A stretch of 21,752 nucleotides of DNA from JAHBXL01 sp038247555 (GTDB taxonomy: Bacteria > Planctomycetota > Phycisphaerae > Phycisphaerales > UBA1924). The notes below the pieces were generated by a model. The model worked only from the letters and a program-made list of their open reading frames with translations, made no database searches and was not told the origin of the DNA. Where the stretch lies: NCBI GenBank assembly GCA_038247555.1, contig JBBRUT010000048.1, positions 1 to 21,752 on the forward strand, written 5' to 3'. The translations under genes were made by a program, and so were the position numbers. Of the stretch, positions 7,701 through 15,573 are shown piece after piece (within the stretch, counting starts at the first letter, position 1; each line of letters opens with the position of its first letter).

Positions 7701-9391
7701 GCGGTGTGCCGCACCCGACCGGTGCCTCGGGCAAAGCCGCGCACGCGTCGGTCGTGTTTACTGAACCCGTCCGTTCACTCTGGCGTGACGGCGCGATCGT
7801 CCTGTTTGTCTGCGTGCTGGTGTACTGGCTGTTCCTGGGTTCGACGCCGTTCGCGGCGAGCGAGGGGCATCGCGTCGTACCCGGGTGGACGATGCTCGAC
7901 TCCGGAGACTGGTCGCGCACCGAGATGTTCGGCCTGAACTATGTCCGCAAGCCCCCGGGAATGCCGTGGGCGATCGCCGCATCGTCGGCGATCTTCGGCC
8001 AGAACGAGTTTGCCGCGCGTGCCCCTTCCGCGTTGGCCTGCACGCTCATGGCGCTGATGGCCCTGGGCTTCGGGCGTGCATGGTGCGGGCCGAAGGCCGG
8101 GCTTGCCACGGGCCTGGCGCAGGCCCTACTGCCCCTCATGTGGGCCGGCGGCGGAGGCGGCGCCGGCGGACCCGGCCGCAGCGCGGAGATCGAGGCGGTC
8201 AATACCTTCTTCACGCAACTGGCCGTCCTGCCGCTCATCGCGCTGACTCTGCCGTCGCGCTCGCGCGAACTGGGCTCCGCGCGCAATGCCCGCCGCGCGG
8301 CAGGCCTTGCGATCGTCGCCGCTGCCGGAATCCTCGGCTTTGCCCTCACCAAGACCGCCGCCAGCGCACCATGCGTGGCCGGTGCAGTCGTGGGCGTGTG
8401 CATCGCCCGCCGCTCGCCGCGGCCACTCGCGTGTGCGTGGATGTGGGGCGCGATCCTGCTCGGCTCGATCGCCGCGTACTTCACGCTCCGGCACTTTGCC
8501 GACATAAACAACGACCCTGACGCCGTCCGCGAGACGGGCTCGTTTCTCTGGCAAAGCCCATCCCGCGTGTTCACGCTCATTCCCATCGCGTTGCTTGCCG
8601 CTCTCCCCTTGTCGCTCGCGCTCTTGATCCCGATCGGCAAGGATGCCCGCGCGGAAGGCAACTCCAACGACGCCGCCTGGTCACGCTGCGTGCTCGCCGG
8701 CCGCGCCTGCGCCTTCGCATGGCTCGCGACGTGTTTGCTCTACGCCGCGATCGGAATCGACAACCCGCGCTACCTCGTGCCCGCGTCCGTCTTCCTTGCC
8801 CCCATCGTCGGCTACATCATCCGCGGCATGGCGGCGGGCGGAACGGGCCCCTTCGCCCGCGCGGGATTCATGGAGCATCGCCGCGACATCCTCAAGCGAA
8901 TGTTCTTCCGCGGCCCATCGGCTTGGGGTGGCGCGCTCCTCGGCCTCGCCCTCATCCTCAACACCGGCCGCACCATTGTGCCGCCCGAGACTGGCCAAGC
9001 TGTCGGGGCCCGACTCGCCGAAGCACTGCCAGATGGTGCAACCGTCTGGGCCGATGACCTCATCGAAGCGCGTCCAGATATCCTGCTGTATGCCAAGCAG
9101 GCCGCGGCCGCTTCGGGCCGCTCCCTCACCTGCGTCTGGGCCAAGCCCGGAATGCACCAGGCAGAGCTCCCCGGGCCATCCGCTGCGGGCAGCTACGTGC
9201 TGCTGCGCACGGATGATCAGAGCGGCGAGGGGCCGCGCTACGTCGAAGCGATGGAATCTCAGCGCATCCGCCTTGTGGCGCAAGACAAGCTCGGCGAATA
9301 CACCTTCGCACTCTTCAGCGTGCACGATGCCGCGGCGGCCGAGACCACTCAGGCGGATCCTGCACCGGGCGGTACCGATCAGGCGAACTGA
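7697..9391 (+). CDS. ArnT/PMT-like membrane glycosyltransferase (GT-C fold)
   Basis: The protein has about 564 residues and starts at a TTG that overlaps the stop of the phosphatase gene by four bases. The N-terminal cytoplasmic segment is followed by a membrane helix (34-49) and then FAASEGHRV, where Glu56 occupies the acidic position used by GT39/ArnT-type transferases in the first periplasmic loop. The next motif, NYVRKPPGMPW, is the family's strongest signature. Around ten further hydrophobic segments run to about residue 430, including a Gly-rich stretch near 150-160 (AGGGGGAGGPG). The C-terminal 130 residues form a soluble periplasmic domain. Such enzymes move a sugar from a polyprenyl-phosphate carrier to lipid or protein. 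Donor and acceptor cannot be told from sequence. It meets the LOG gene tail to tail with no spacer. Confidence 0.85.
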   Translation: MSGVPHPTGASGKAAHASVVFTEPVRSLWRDGAIVLFVCVLVYWLFLGSTPFAASEGHRVVPGWTMLDSGDWSRTEMFGLNYVRKPPGMPWAIAASSAIFGQNEFAARAPSALACTLMALMALGFGRAWCGPKAGLATGLAQALLPLMWAGGGGGAGGPGRSAEIEAVNTFFTQLAVLPLIALTLPSRSRELGSARNARRAAGLAIVAAAGILGFALTKTAASAPCVAGAVVGVCIARRSPRPLACAWMWGAILLGSIAAYFTLRHFADINNDPDAVRETGSFLWQSPSRVFTLIPIALLAALPLSLALLIPIGKDARAEGNSNDAAWSRCVLAGRACAFAWLATCLLYAAIGIDNPRYLVPASVFLAPIVGYIIRGMAAGGTGPFARAGFMEHRRDILKRMFFRGPSAWGGALLGLALILNTGRTIVPPETGQAVGARLAEALPDGATVWADDLIEARPDILLYAKQAAAASGRSLTCVWAKPGMHQAELPGPSAAGSYVLLRTDDQSGEGPRYVEAMESQRIRLVAQDKLGEYTFALFSVHDAAAAETTQADPAPGGTDQAN

Positions 9392-10219
9392 TCACCGCTC
9401 GCCAAGCAGCCACGCTTGCTTGGGCTGTTTCGTCCAGCTAAAGCCGAAGTGCCGCTGCACGACGTCGGCGATGCGATCAACCGCTTCTTCTGGAGAATCA
9501 GTTACCACCAGCAAGTCAAGATCTCGCGGGTCGATCGTCCGCTCGGTGATCAATCGTTCCCGGAAGAACGCGATCAGCGGCTCCCAATAGTCCTTGTCCA
9601 TCAGGATGATCGGGAAGTCGCGGATCTTGCCCGTCTGCACAAGCGTTAATGTCTCGAACACTTCATCGAGTGTGCCGAAGCCGCCCGGCATCACCACAAA
9701 CGCGTACGAGTACTTGACCAGCATGACCTTCCGCACGAAGAAGTAGCGGAACTCCACGAAGCTGTCGACGTACGGATTGGGCTTCTGCTCCATCGGCAGC
9801 ATGATGTTGCAGCCGATCGAGCGCCCGCCGACGTCCTTTGCGCCGCGATTGGCCGCCTCCATCACGCCCGGCCCGCCGCCGGTCATGATCGTGAACCCCA
9901 TTTTCGCCAGCCGCGCCGAGACATCCCGTGTCAGCGCGTAATAGCGATGGTCTTCCTTGAAGCGTGCGGAGCCAAACACCGTCACGCACGGCCCGACGAA
10001 GTGCAGCTTGCGGAAGCCGCGGATGAACTCCATCGCGATCTTGATCACCCGCCACAGTTCAAAGCCGCGGGTGTGGGGCCCCTCCAGGAACTGCCCATCC
10101 TCCACGTTGCGCGTCGCCTTGCCCCAGCGTCCGGCCGGTGCGCCATTTGCGTTGGGTGTTTGCTGTTCCCCGTTGCCGATCGGTGATTCGGGCTGGTTGC
10201 CGGTCTCGTTCGCTGCCAC
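9392..10219 (-). CDS. LOG family protein (TIGR00730-type, possible cytokinin riboside 5'-monophosphate phosphoribohydrolase)
   Basis: The protein has 275 residues from a GTG start; GGAG lies eight bases upstream and no ATG occurs before the conserved domain. A polar, probably disordered N-terminus (1-50) precedes the Rossmann-like domain: VTVFGSARF (79-87), MTGGGPGVMEAANRG (112-126) and PGGFGTLDE (178-186), the signature of the family once annotated as lysine decarboxylase. Known members cleave nucleoside 5'-monophosphates such as AMP or cytokinin ribotides to free base and ribose 5-phosphate. The exact substrate here is unknown. The PGGxGTxxE active-site motif is intact. The protein is cytoplasmic. 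The stop codons of this gene and the glycosyltransferase together form TGATCA, so the two genes abut without a terminator between them. Confidence 0.9.
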   Translation of the reverse strand: MAANETGNQPESPIGNGEQQTPNANGAPAGRWGKATRNVEDGQFLEGPHTRGFELWRVIKIAMEFIRGFRKLHFVGPCVTVFGSARFKEDHRYYALTRDVSARLAKMGFTIMTGGGPGVMEAANRGAKDVGGRSIGCNIMLPMEQKPNPYVDSFVEFRYFFVRKVMLVKYSYAFVVMPGGFGTLDEVFETLTLVQTGKIRDFPIILMDKDYWEPLIAFFRERLITERTIDPRDLDLLVVTDSPEEAVDRIADVVQRHFGFSWTKQPKQAWLLGER

Positions 10220-10428
10220 GTTCTGCGCTCCGTTCCTGCCCCGTCACGTTTCGTTCGCCGCGCCCAGCCGGAATCGCGCGCGTGTCGCACCTCTATCGGC
10301 TCAAGGCACCGATTCATCCCGCCTTCGTCCCCTTCATGTCGCTGCCGCGTCGCAAGCCCCTTACAGTTCCCAATACTTCCGACATTCGCGCGGCTGCAAC
10401 ACCGCGAAAGCCCGAACCAGGGACCCCG

Positions 10429-10893
10429 ATGTTCTTTGAATCCGATGAATCCACGGCTGTGCTGGTCACCACGCAAACCGCGTTCGAAGCCGAGACCATC
10501 GCCGCCGCTCTGCGCGCCCGTGGCCTCGCCTCGCAGGCCGTGAACACCGCCACAACCCAGCTCTGGGCCGGCGCAGTCGGCGGAGCCAAGGTCCTTGTTT
10601 ACCAGCGAGAACTCGATGACGCCCGGGCGATGCTCAAAGCCATCCGCGCTGAGGGAGCAGCGGTCGACTGGGATGCGACCGACCTCGGGCCCGAGTTTGA
10701 TGCCCAGCCGCAGTCCAGCCGATCGACGTGGACCATCGTGCTGATCCTGGTGATGATGGGCCTGGGGGTGCTCTCTGTCGGCGTGAAGCGGCACGACCCC
10801 GTGCTCCAGGCGCTGGGCGTGTGCGGGCTCATTCTCGCGGCGATCATCGGCCGCGGCGCGTGGGTGGCGGATTCGCGACGGGGGGCGTGGTGA
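10429..10893 (+). CDS. DUF2007 domain protein with two C-terminal membrane segments
   Basis: The protein has 154 residues from ATG 10429 (MFFESDESTAV), chosen because AGGGA lies six bases upstream and the conserved domain starts just after it; the frame is open much further upstream but without domain-like sequence. Residues 10-75 (VLVTTQTAFEAETIAAALRA … KVLVYQRELDDARAMLKAIR) fit DUF2007, a small ferredoxin-like, GlnB-resembling domain annotated as 'putative signal transducing protein'. Two hydrophobic segments follow at about 100-118 (WTIVLILVMMGLGVLSVG) and 125-143 (VLQALGVCGLILAAIIGRG), so the domain is probably held on the cytoplasmic face. Its function is unknown. It is divergent from the LOG gene across 209 bases in which I recognise no regulatory site, and convergent with the next minus-strand gene. 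Confidence 0.75.
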   Translation: MFFESDESTAVLVTTQTAFEAETIAAALRARGLASQAVNTATTQLWAGAVGGAKVLVYQRELDDARAMLKAIRAEGAAVDWDATDLGPEFDAQPQSSRSTWTIVLILVMMGLGVLSVGVKRHDPVLQALGVCGLILAAIIGRGAWVADSRRGAW

Positions 10894-10951
10894 GCATGTC
10901 GGCTGCCGCAACGATCAGTTGCCCGGGGGTGTCCACGGGAGATGTTGATCC

Positions 10952-11764
10952 TCAAGTTGGTAGACTTCGTTGCCAACCACATTCAGGACACATGGTCATG
11001 CACTCCCCTGTCGGTACTGTCGGATATGCGCATAGGGGACAGAGGCCTCGCCGACGCCGCACCTTGCCGCGAAAGGCGCGAACCACGTATACGAGCAACC
11101 AAACGCCGAGGCCATGCAGTGGACCATCTATGAATATGCCCGGCCAAGGGCAGATCGGTATGGCTCGTCGGAGCGAAGATCGAACGGTGAGCAGCGGATA
11201 GGCGGTTCGCCATCCCTTTAGCTCCAACCCCATTTCGAGGTCGTACGATCTGGATGCGATCGTCTGAAACACGCCAACATCTTTGCTGTAAATGATGGCC
11301 GCGCTGCCGAGCGGCCAACCGTAGACATCTGCGTAGTAGCGCTTTTCGACCCTGGGTGTTTGATCGATGGCCGGAGGAGTCGGCAACTCTCCTGCGCGGG
11401 CGTGCACGATCGAACCGTCAGGCCACGAGGGCAATGCGAGGAGTTTCGGCTCGTTGACTCCGATTCCCGAAATCGACCCATCGGCATTTGTGATCGGGAG
11501 TAGCTCCGTCGCGTCAGTGGGATTGGCCGGGCCAAGACGCATACTCACGCCGCCGGGCGTTTGAAGAAACTTGAAGAATGTGTACGGTGTCGGAGCGATC
11601 CAACCAACGACGGCAGCCGATGACCACGCCAAGATTGCTCCGAGCAGACTCCAAGCGACGCACCTGCAAAGGAACCGACCAACGTGTCGGAACCTTCCAA
11701 GGCGATTGAAACCGCTTGGCACCGGTGGATCCGTCAATGAAACTCGGGGCTCAGCAGCTTTCAT
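10952..11764 (-). CDS. Membrane protein of unknown function with C-terminal zinc ribbon
   Basis: The protein has 270 residues from ATG 11764. One membrane segment lies at about 33-55 (CVAWSLLGAILAWSSAAVVGW). A long, probably extracytoplasmic region follows (about 56-205) with no recognised domain. A second hydrophobic stretch at about 205-228 (GPLHGLGVWLLVYVVRAFRG) leads to a basic RRRR and a zinc ribbon CPLCAYP…CMTMCPECGW at the C-terminus. This arrangement, membrane helix then RRRRGLCPxCxY…CPECG, is common in planctomycete proteins of unknown role, and I place it there by resemblance. The topology puts the ribbon in the cytoplasm. Base composition is less GC-rich than in the flanking housekeeping genes. 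A TAGAAT box lies 15 bases upstream of the start. Confidence 0.7.
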   Translation of the reverse strand: MKAAEPRVSLTDPPVPSGFNRLGRFRHVGRFLCRCVAWSLLGAILAWSSAAVVGWIAPTPYTFFKFLQTPGGVSMRLGPANPTDATELLPITNADGSISGIGVNEPKLLALPSWPDGSIVHARAGELPTPPAIDQTPRVEKRYYADVYGWPLGSAAIIYSKDVGVFQTIASRSYDLEMGLELKGWRTAYPLLTVRSSLRRAIPICPWPGIFIDGPLHGLGVWLLVYVVRAFRGKVRRRRGLCPLCAYPTVPTGECMTMCPECGWQRSLPT

Positions 11765-11779
11765 AACGATGGCCGACCC

Positions 11780-11785
11780 ATTCTA
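11780..11785 (-). promoter_or_regulatory. Candidate -10 box of the zinc-ribbon membrane protein gene
   Basis: On the minus strand TAGAAT lies 15 bases before the ATG at 11764. Transcription would start about nine bases before the start codon. No -35 match is clear. Confidence 0.35.
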
Positions 11786-11852
11786 GCGTCCGCAAAAGAG
11801 AGACGCCTGCCGCGCCCAGATGCTGGAATCCTCGGCAGTTACAGAATAGCGC

Positions 11853-12878
11853 CTAGTTATCGATGTACGTCGGAACACCAGGAGGTGGAGCACCAAGAGG
11901 TGGAGCACCAAGAGGTGGTATTGTGCAGCTTGGCGCGGCGGGACACGCACCGCCAGCAGGATTGAGACAGAGCAGTGATTGACTCCAGCATTCGTTCGCG
12001 TTGTCGATGATTGTGCTTGTCGAGCAGTTTGGCCAGACGAATACCCAGGTGCGAGTCACCGGCCGACAGACTTCTGTCGTGTAGTTGCAAGCCGAACAGC
12101 CACCAAGAGTTGGTGTGCAAAAGGCAAAGACCCACGGCGCGGCCGCCCATGTGCCCGGGGGGGTAGCTACCCACGCCCCCACCGTTAGATACGGGAAACA
12201 AATCGCAGCGCATTTCGTTGCAAGAAAAGACTGGCCGGCGGCCACCCCATCTGCAACAGTGCTAGTCGCGCTAACTTCGACGCCCTCAATCGTCTTGGCG
12301 AAAGACGTCAACACAAATCGTTCTTCGCATTGGCCCACAACAAGTGCCTTCTCCAAGGGAACATCAGCCGCCTTGTACCCAAGATTCACAAGGCTCTCGA
12401 CAAGTTCGTCCCGATCTTCCATCAGGGCGATCATCTCTGCTAGCGGGTCAGTTATGAACACACCCTTGAAGTACTCAACTGGTGAAAGCGGCGCGGACGG
12501 TGGCGCAACTGGTTTCGGATCTTTGGTAGGCCAATTCGCATCCCATTCGTCGCCAATCCCCAAGTCCAGCTTTAGCCTATAAACTGCGTCCCACTGGTTC
12601 TGGCTATCCCAAGCCATCGCTTGCCATGCACTGTCGTCATCCTGCCCGCGGATGTACCAAATTGACGCGATATTGTTCCCGGTGACTGTTTCTTTGTCGC
12701 GCAGCGCAAGAAAGCTGTGAAGACGCGGCTGTACACTTGGAGGCACGGGTGCTGACAAAATCGGGGACAGCACCCAATCCCCCATGTGTATTTGCGTCGC
12801 CGAGACTGCCATCTGAGCCGCCGCAATTCTGGAGAACACGCATAGACTCATTGCCACGATCAAGGCTAAGAATCGCAT
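11853..12878 (-). CDS. Secreted Cys-rich protein of unknown function with C-terminal GAPP repeats
   Basis: The protein has 341 residues from ATG 12878, supported by AGGAAGG seven bases upstream and by a classic signal peptide (MRFLALIVAMSLCVFSRIAAA, then Q). The frame is open far upstream across the divergent gene, but that part is not coding. No family is recognised. The middle is rich in charged residues (ALMEDRDELVESLVNLGYKA near 165-185). The last third holds about ten cysteines, in FCTPTLGGCSACNYTTEVC, WPNCSTS, NECWSQSLLCL and GGACPAAPSC, probably disulphide-bonded outside the cell. It ends in a Pro-rich tail, PPLGAPPLGAPPPGVPTYIDN minus its first residue or two, encoded by a short tandem repeat. 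It is divergent from a sigma-like gene 46 bases away, which may control it (inference). Its GC content is visibly below its surroundings. Confidence 0.72.
   Translation of the reverse strand: MRFLALIVAMSLCVFSRIAAAQMAVSATQIHMGDWVLSPILSAPVPPSVQPRLHSFLALRDKETVTGNNIASIWYIRGQDDDSAWQAMAWDSQNQWDAVYRLKLDLGIGDEWDANWPTKDPKPVAPPSAPLSPVEYFKGVFITDPLAEMIALMEDRDELVESLVNLGYKAADVPLEKALVVGQCEERFVLTSFAKTIEGVEVSATSTVADGVAAGQSFLATKCAAICFPYLTVGAWVATPPGTWAAAPWVFAFCTPTLGGCSACNYTTEVCRPVTRTWVFVWPNCSTSTIIDNANECWSQSLLCLNPAGGACPAAPSCTIPPLGAPPLGAPPPGVPTYIDN
11884..11913. repeat. Two perfect 15-bp tandem units encoding GAPPL
   Basis: GGTGGAGCACCAAGA occurs twice in direct succession, with degenerate copies on either side (about 11869-11883 and 11914-11919). 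The unit length is a multiple of three, so copy-number change would lengthen or shorten the Pro-rich tail of the secreted protein by five residues without breaking the frame. Confidence 0.8.
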
Positions 12879-12924
12879 CAGTTCGCCTTCCTGGAATAGA
12901 GCCGCAAAGTCCCCAGCCACCAAC

Positions 12925-13563
12925 ATGGACGATCGACGTGATCTGTGTGTGACAGGAATCACCGAGATTGCCATCACATTGTCCACTTCGGCATTTAATC
13001 GCGACGAGTCAGCCAAACCGACGATCGCCAATCTGCCGCTCTCCCGCGTCCAGCTAGCCGAGTTCCTGATCTGCAACCGCGACCTTGTGCTCGCTCGAAT
13101 CCGCCGCAAGCTTGGAAGGATCAACTCGGTCCGCGCAGTCAGTGATACCAACGATCTCTTCAGCTCCCTTGCGTTCCGGCCCGACCGACTCGCCGAGCGT
13201 GATCTGCTCCGCGCAGCGACGGATTCGCAGCTCTGGGCGCTGATTCTCAAGTCGGCGCACAACCTGATGCTGGAGAAGTCGCGCGAGGCGGGCAGTCTGC
13301 GCAGATTGGCCGCTGCCTACAGCAACCGCTTGAGCAGGACCGCGAGCGAAATCAATGATTCAATCGACAACGAGGATGCCGCGAACCGCGTTCAGAGTCT
13401 GCTGTCGAGGCTGCGTTCTGAAACAGACCGTACCCTGCTGATATTCAAGCTGAACGGCGTACCGGACCGCTCGATCGCGGCCGGGCTCGGGCTCCGCGAA
13501 GCAGCGGTTCGGCAGCGATGGTCGAGAATCTGTCGCGGCCTGAGAAAGAGTCGAGCACACTGA
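12925..13563 (+). CDS. Sigma-70-like (ECF-type, divergent) transcription factor
   Basis: The protein has 212 residues from ATG 12925. Residues about 45-130 resemble sigma region 2 (FLICNRDLVLARIRRKLG, then SDTNDLFSSLAF, then LWALILKSAHNLMLEKSREA), though sequence conservation is weak. Residues about 160-208 form a better region 4: LRSETDRTLLIFKLNGVPDR, SIAAGLGLREAAVRQRWSRI, followed by CRGLRK, a helix-turn-helix for the -35 element. The Asp/Glu-rich linker between them (SEINDSIDNEDAANRVQ) is normal for ECF factors. No anti-sigma gene is adjacent. The neighbour read divergently, 46 bases away, is a secreted Cys-rich protein, so the two could share a control region. No Shine-Dalgarno sequence is seen. 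It could equally be an RNA-polymerase-binding regulator with only a region-4 fold. Confidence 0.65.
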   Translation: MDDRRDLCVTGITEIAITLSTSAFNRDESAKPTIANLPLSRVQLAEFLICNRDLVLARIRRKLGRINSVRAVSDTNDLFSSLAFRPDRLAERDLLRAATDSQLWALILKSAHNLMLEKSREAGSLRRLAAAYSNRLSRTASEINDSIDNEDAANRVQSLLSRLRSETDRTLLIFKLNGVPDRSIAAGLGLREAAVRQRWSRICRGLRKSRAH

Positions 13564-13610
13564 GCTGGACCGGCGAATCGGGCAGCGCTCACCAGCATGA
13601 TCCGCCTCAC

Positions 13611-13666
13611 AATCACACGCCAAATGAACAAGGGCTCGCACACGCGCGCAAGCCCTTGGTGTGATT
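13611..13666. terminator. Nested inverted repeat between convergent genes, probable bidirectional terminator
   Basis: An inner stem CAAGGGCT (13629-13636) / AGCCCTTG (13651-13658) is flanked by an outer stem AATCACAC (13611-13618) / GTGTGATT (13659-13666), with a ten-base bulge on the left arm only. It sits between the sigma-like gene (plus) and the HTH/membrane gene (minus), where a shared terminator is expected. The U tract is weak on both strands. Confidence 0.55.
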
Positions 13667-13686
13667 TCGAGAGGTGAGTCGACGAG

Positions 13687-14526
13687 TCAATCCGTCCGTT
13701 TGCCGAGCAGCCAGCCGATGAGCGATGCCAGCACCAGCAGGCCCACGCCCACTCCCGCCCAGAGCATCGGCTGGCCCATGACCAGTGAAACCACCGGGTT
13801 GTCGGCGGTACCAGTGAGGCCGGAAATCGTGGCAACCAGAGCGATCGCCGCGATCACGATGGCCGCGAACGCCGCCCCGCCAACCAGCCCCGAGCCCGAA
13901 CCGTCGTACGGCTCCGCGGCCATCATCGCCATCGCGGGCACACCGGCGCCCATGCCCGGCGAGACGTCCGATGCCGCGCTTGTGGGTTCGAACAGCCCCG
14001 AAGCGCCGGTCGTCTCGGAGCCCACACCATCTTCATCGCTCTTGTACACATCCTCGAGCAGATCGGCACCGAGCGAAGTGTCGTCCCCCTCGCGGGTGAG
14101 ATCCAGCAGCCCAGAGCCCGAACCCACCGACTCGAGCGAGAGCGGCTCAGCGCCGGAGTGCGGGGTGATGCGTGTCACCGCGGATGGGTCACCTTCATCA
14201 GTCGATTCGGTGTCGAAGATCGAGATGCCCGAGCGCTCCTTCGCGCCCTCATCGATCTCGATTCCCGAAGCCGAGCCGGCCTTACCGGGGATACCGGGGG
14301 ACGAGTCTTCAAGAGCCAACTCAAGTCCTGAGCCGCCCTTGGAATCAGCAAGTGTGAACTGGTCGGATCCGTGCGCGAGCAGATCGACCTGCTCGACCTT
14401 GAACACCAGGCGGTCCCGATCGCGGAACTCCTGGAGCTTGCCCGACGCCGCCAACTCCTTCACTTCCTCGGAACTCTTGCCGAGCTTCGCGGCGGTTTCT
14501 TCGATCGAATAGAACATCTTCGCCAT
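13687..14526 (-). CDS. Excisionase-like helix-turn-helix protein with acidic linker and two C-terminal membrane segments
   Basis: The protein has 279 residues from ATG 14526, chosen because GGAG lies seven bases upstream and the conserved domain starts at once (MAKMFYSIEETAAKLGKSSE). Residues 4-52 form a MerR/excisionase-type winged helix: two helices with the turn at LGKSSEEVKELAASGKL, then FRDRDRLVFKVEQVDLL. Residues 53-205 are a low-complexity Ser/Gly/Asp/Glu linker containing GSGLLDLTREGDDTSLGADL, a block I recall from other planctomycete proteins of this build. Two hydrophobic segments at about 216-237 and 253-274 anchor the C-terminus. A DNA-binding-like domain tethered to the membrane suggests signal-dependent control or a structural role, but neither is shown. 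Excision activity is unlikely, since no integrase is near. The function is unknown. Confidence 0.75.
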   Translation of the reverse strand: MAKMFYSIEETAAKLGKSSEEVKELAASGKLQEFRDRDRLVFKVEQVDLLAHGSDQFTLADSKGGSGLELALEDSSPGIPGKAGSASGIEIDEGAKERSGISIFDTESTDEGDPSAVTRITPHSGAEPLSLESVGSGSGLLDLTREGDDTSLGADLLEDVYKSDEDGVGSETTGASGLFEPTSAASDVSPGMGAGVPAMAMMAAEPYDGSGSGLVGGAAFAAIVIAAIALVATISGLTGTADNPVVSLVMGQPMLWAGVGVGLLVLASLIGWLLGKRTD

Positions 14527-14673
14527 GCGGGCTCTCCAAGGCGCAGAACAACTTCCCACCTTCCCCGAACCAACGTCCCCTCGCCGGGGACGACCAGAGT
14601 AACGGCCCAGCCGTCTACCTTCAACTACGCACCCTCCGCCCTCCCGGTTGAGGGTCCTTCTTTAGTTCCCTGA

Positions 14674-14696
14674 CCCCGGGCTCGTTCCCCCCGGGG
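14674..14696 (-). terminator. Possible terminator of the DUF2071 gene
   Basis: CCCCGGG (14674-14680) and CCCGGGG (14690-14696) form a seven-pair stem just past the stop of the minus-strand DUF2071 gene; no U tract follows. A second hairpin, CGTCCCC (14574-14580) with GGGGACG (14586-14592), lies further on, close to the promoter side of the HTH/membrane gene. Nothing else is recognised in 14527-14705. Confidence 0.35.
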
Positions 14697-14705
14697 CAGG
14701 CGTCC

Positions 14706-15494
14706 TCACCCCCGCTTCACCGGCCAGCGGACATGCACGGTCCTTTGACGGGGGAACACCGCCACTTCCGATCCGGCCGCGAGCACCACCGAAACAGGCT
14801 TGGCCGTGGTCAGTCCTGCCCAGGTGCTGCCGTAGACCGCTCCGAAGTCGAACTGAACATCCGCCTCAACGAGGGGGAAAATGCTCCAGATGGGGTGAAT
14901 GACCTCGTAGACCCATGCCCCTCCCGTAACGCCCGCCCGGCGGGTGAATCCCCATTGGTGCTCCTTGATCCAATGCTCAAGCGATCCCGACTTGGGCCGA
15001 AGCGAGGGTTTATCCCCGACGGCGCGGATGCTCTGGATCCCGGAGCCCGGCCAATGCAGGCGATACTCGGCCTGAACGTGCCGTGCCGTCTGGCTGATCC
15101 GCGCTTCGATCGGCGCACACACATAGGGCTCGTCATACCACCGCCGCGCGATCGCCGCGATGATCCGTCGGGGCACGATCTCTTTCACGAACATCACCCC
15201 CCGGTGGTCCCCCTGCCGGACGTAGAACCGCAGGTTGATCTCCGGGAAGTTCACCAGCGTCGGCCAGCGGATGCCCATGACCCGGGTCGAAAGAAACTCA
15301 AACGCCACCAAGGACACCAGCGCGGTGTGCCCCGGCGCAGCGCCCAGCACGCCAAGGTCATCGCGCTCATCCAGCACCAGTTCAGAGCCGGGTGGCAGTA
15401 GCGGCGCAAGCAGGGCTGGCGGAACGGCGTAGGTGACGATCGCCAGGTTCGCCCATCGGGCCGTGAGAAACGGTCGCGCCATTGGTGCGAGCAT
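14706..15494 (-). CDS. DUF2071 family protein (YqjF-like)
   Basis: The protein has about 262 residues from ATG 15494 (MLAPMARPFLTARWANLAIV); an ATG at 15482 is equally possible. The pattern PFLTARWANLAIVTYAVPPA, LLPPGSELVL, and then LRFYVRQGDHRGVMFVKEIV fits DUF2071, whose members resemble the acetoacetate decarboxylase fold. The family usually begins with a 'ltw.hw.nl.f..w.vp...l...lP.g' stretch, as here. No enzymatic activity is established for it. A long internal section (about 150-215) with YRLHWPGSG and WIKEHQWGFTRR is consistent with full-length members, and no truncation is seen. It is divergent from the universal stress protein gene, with about 80 bases holding AT-rich -10-like sequence (TACTCAAATA) between them. 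Confidence 0.8.
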   Translation of the reverse strand: MLAPMARPFLTARWANLAIVTYAVPPALLAPLLPPGSELVLDERDDLGVLGAAPGHTALVSLVAFEFLSTRVMGIRWPTLVNFPEINLRFYVRQGDHRGVMFVKEIVPRRIIAAIARRWYDEPYVCAPIEARISQTARHVQAEYRLHWPGSGIQSIRAVGDKPSLRPKSGSLEHWIKEHQWGFTRRAGVTGGAWVYEVIHPIWSIFPLVEADVQFDFGAVYGSTWAGLTTAKPVSVVLAAGSEVAVFPRQRTVHVRWPVKRG

Positions 15495-15573
15495 AGCCGC
15501 CAGCCACGGACCGCCGATCGCCACCGCGCGCCCCGTACCATGCCGCGTACTCAAATACAGGAGGCCCGATCGC

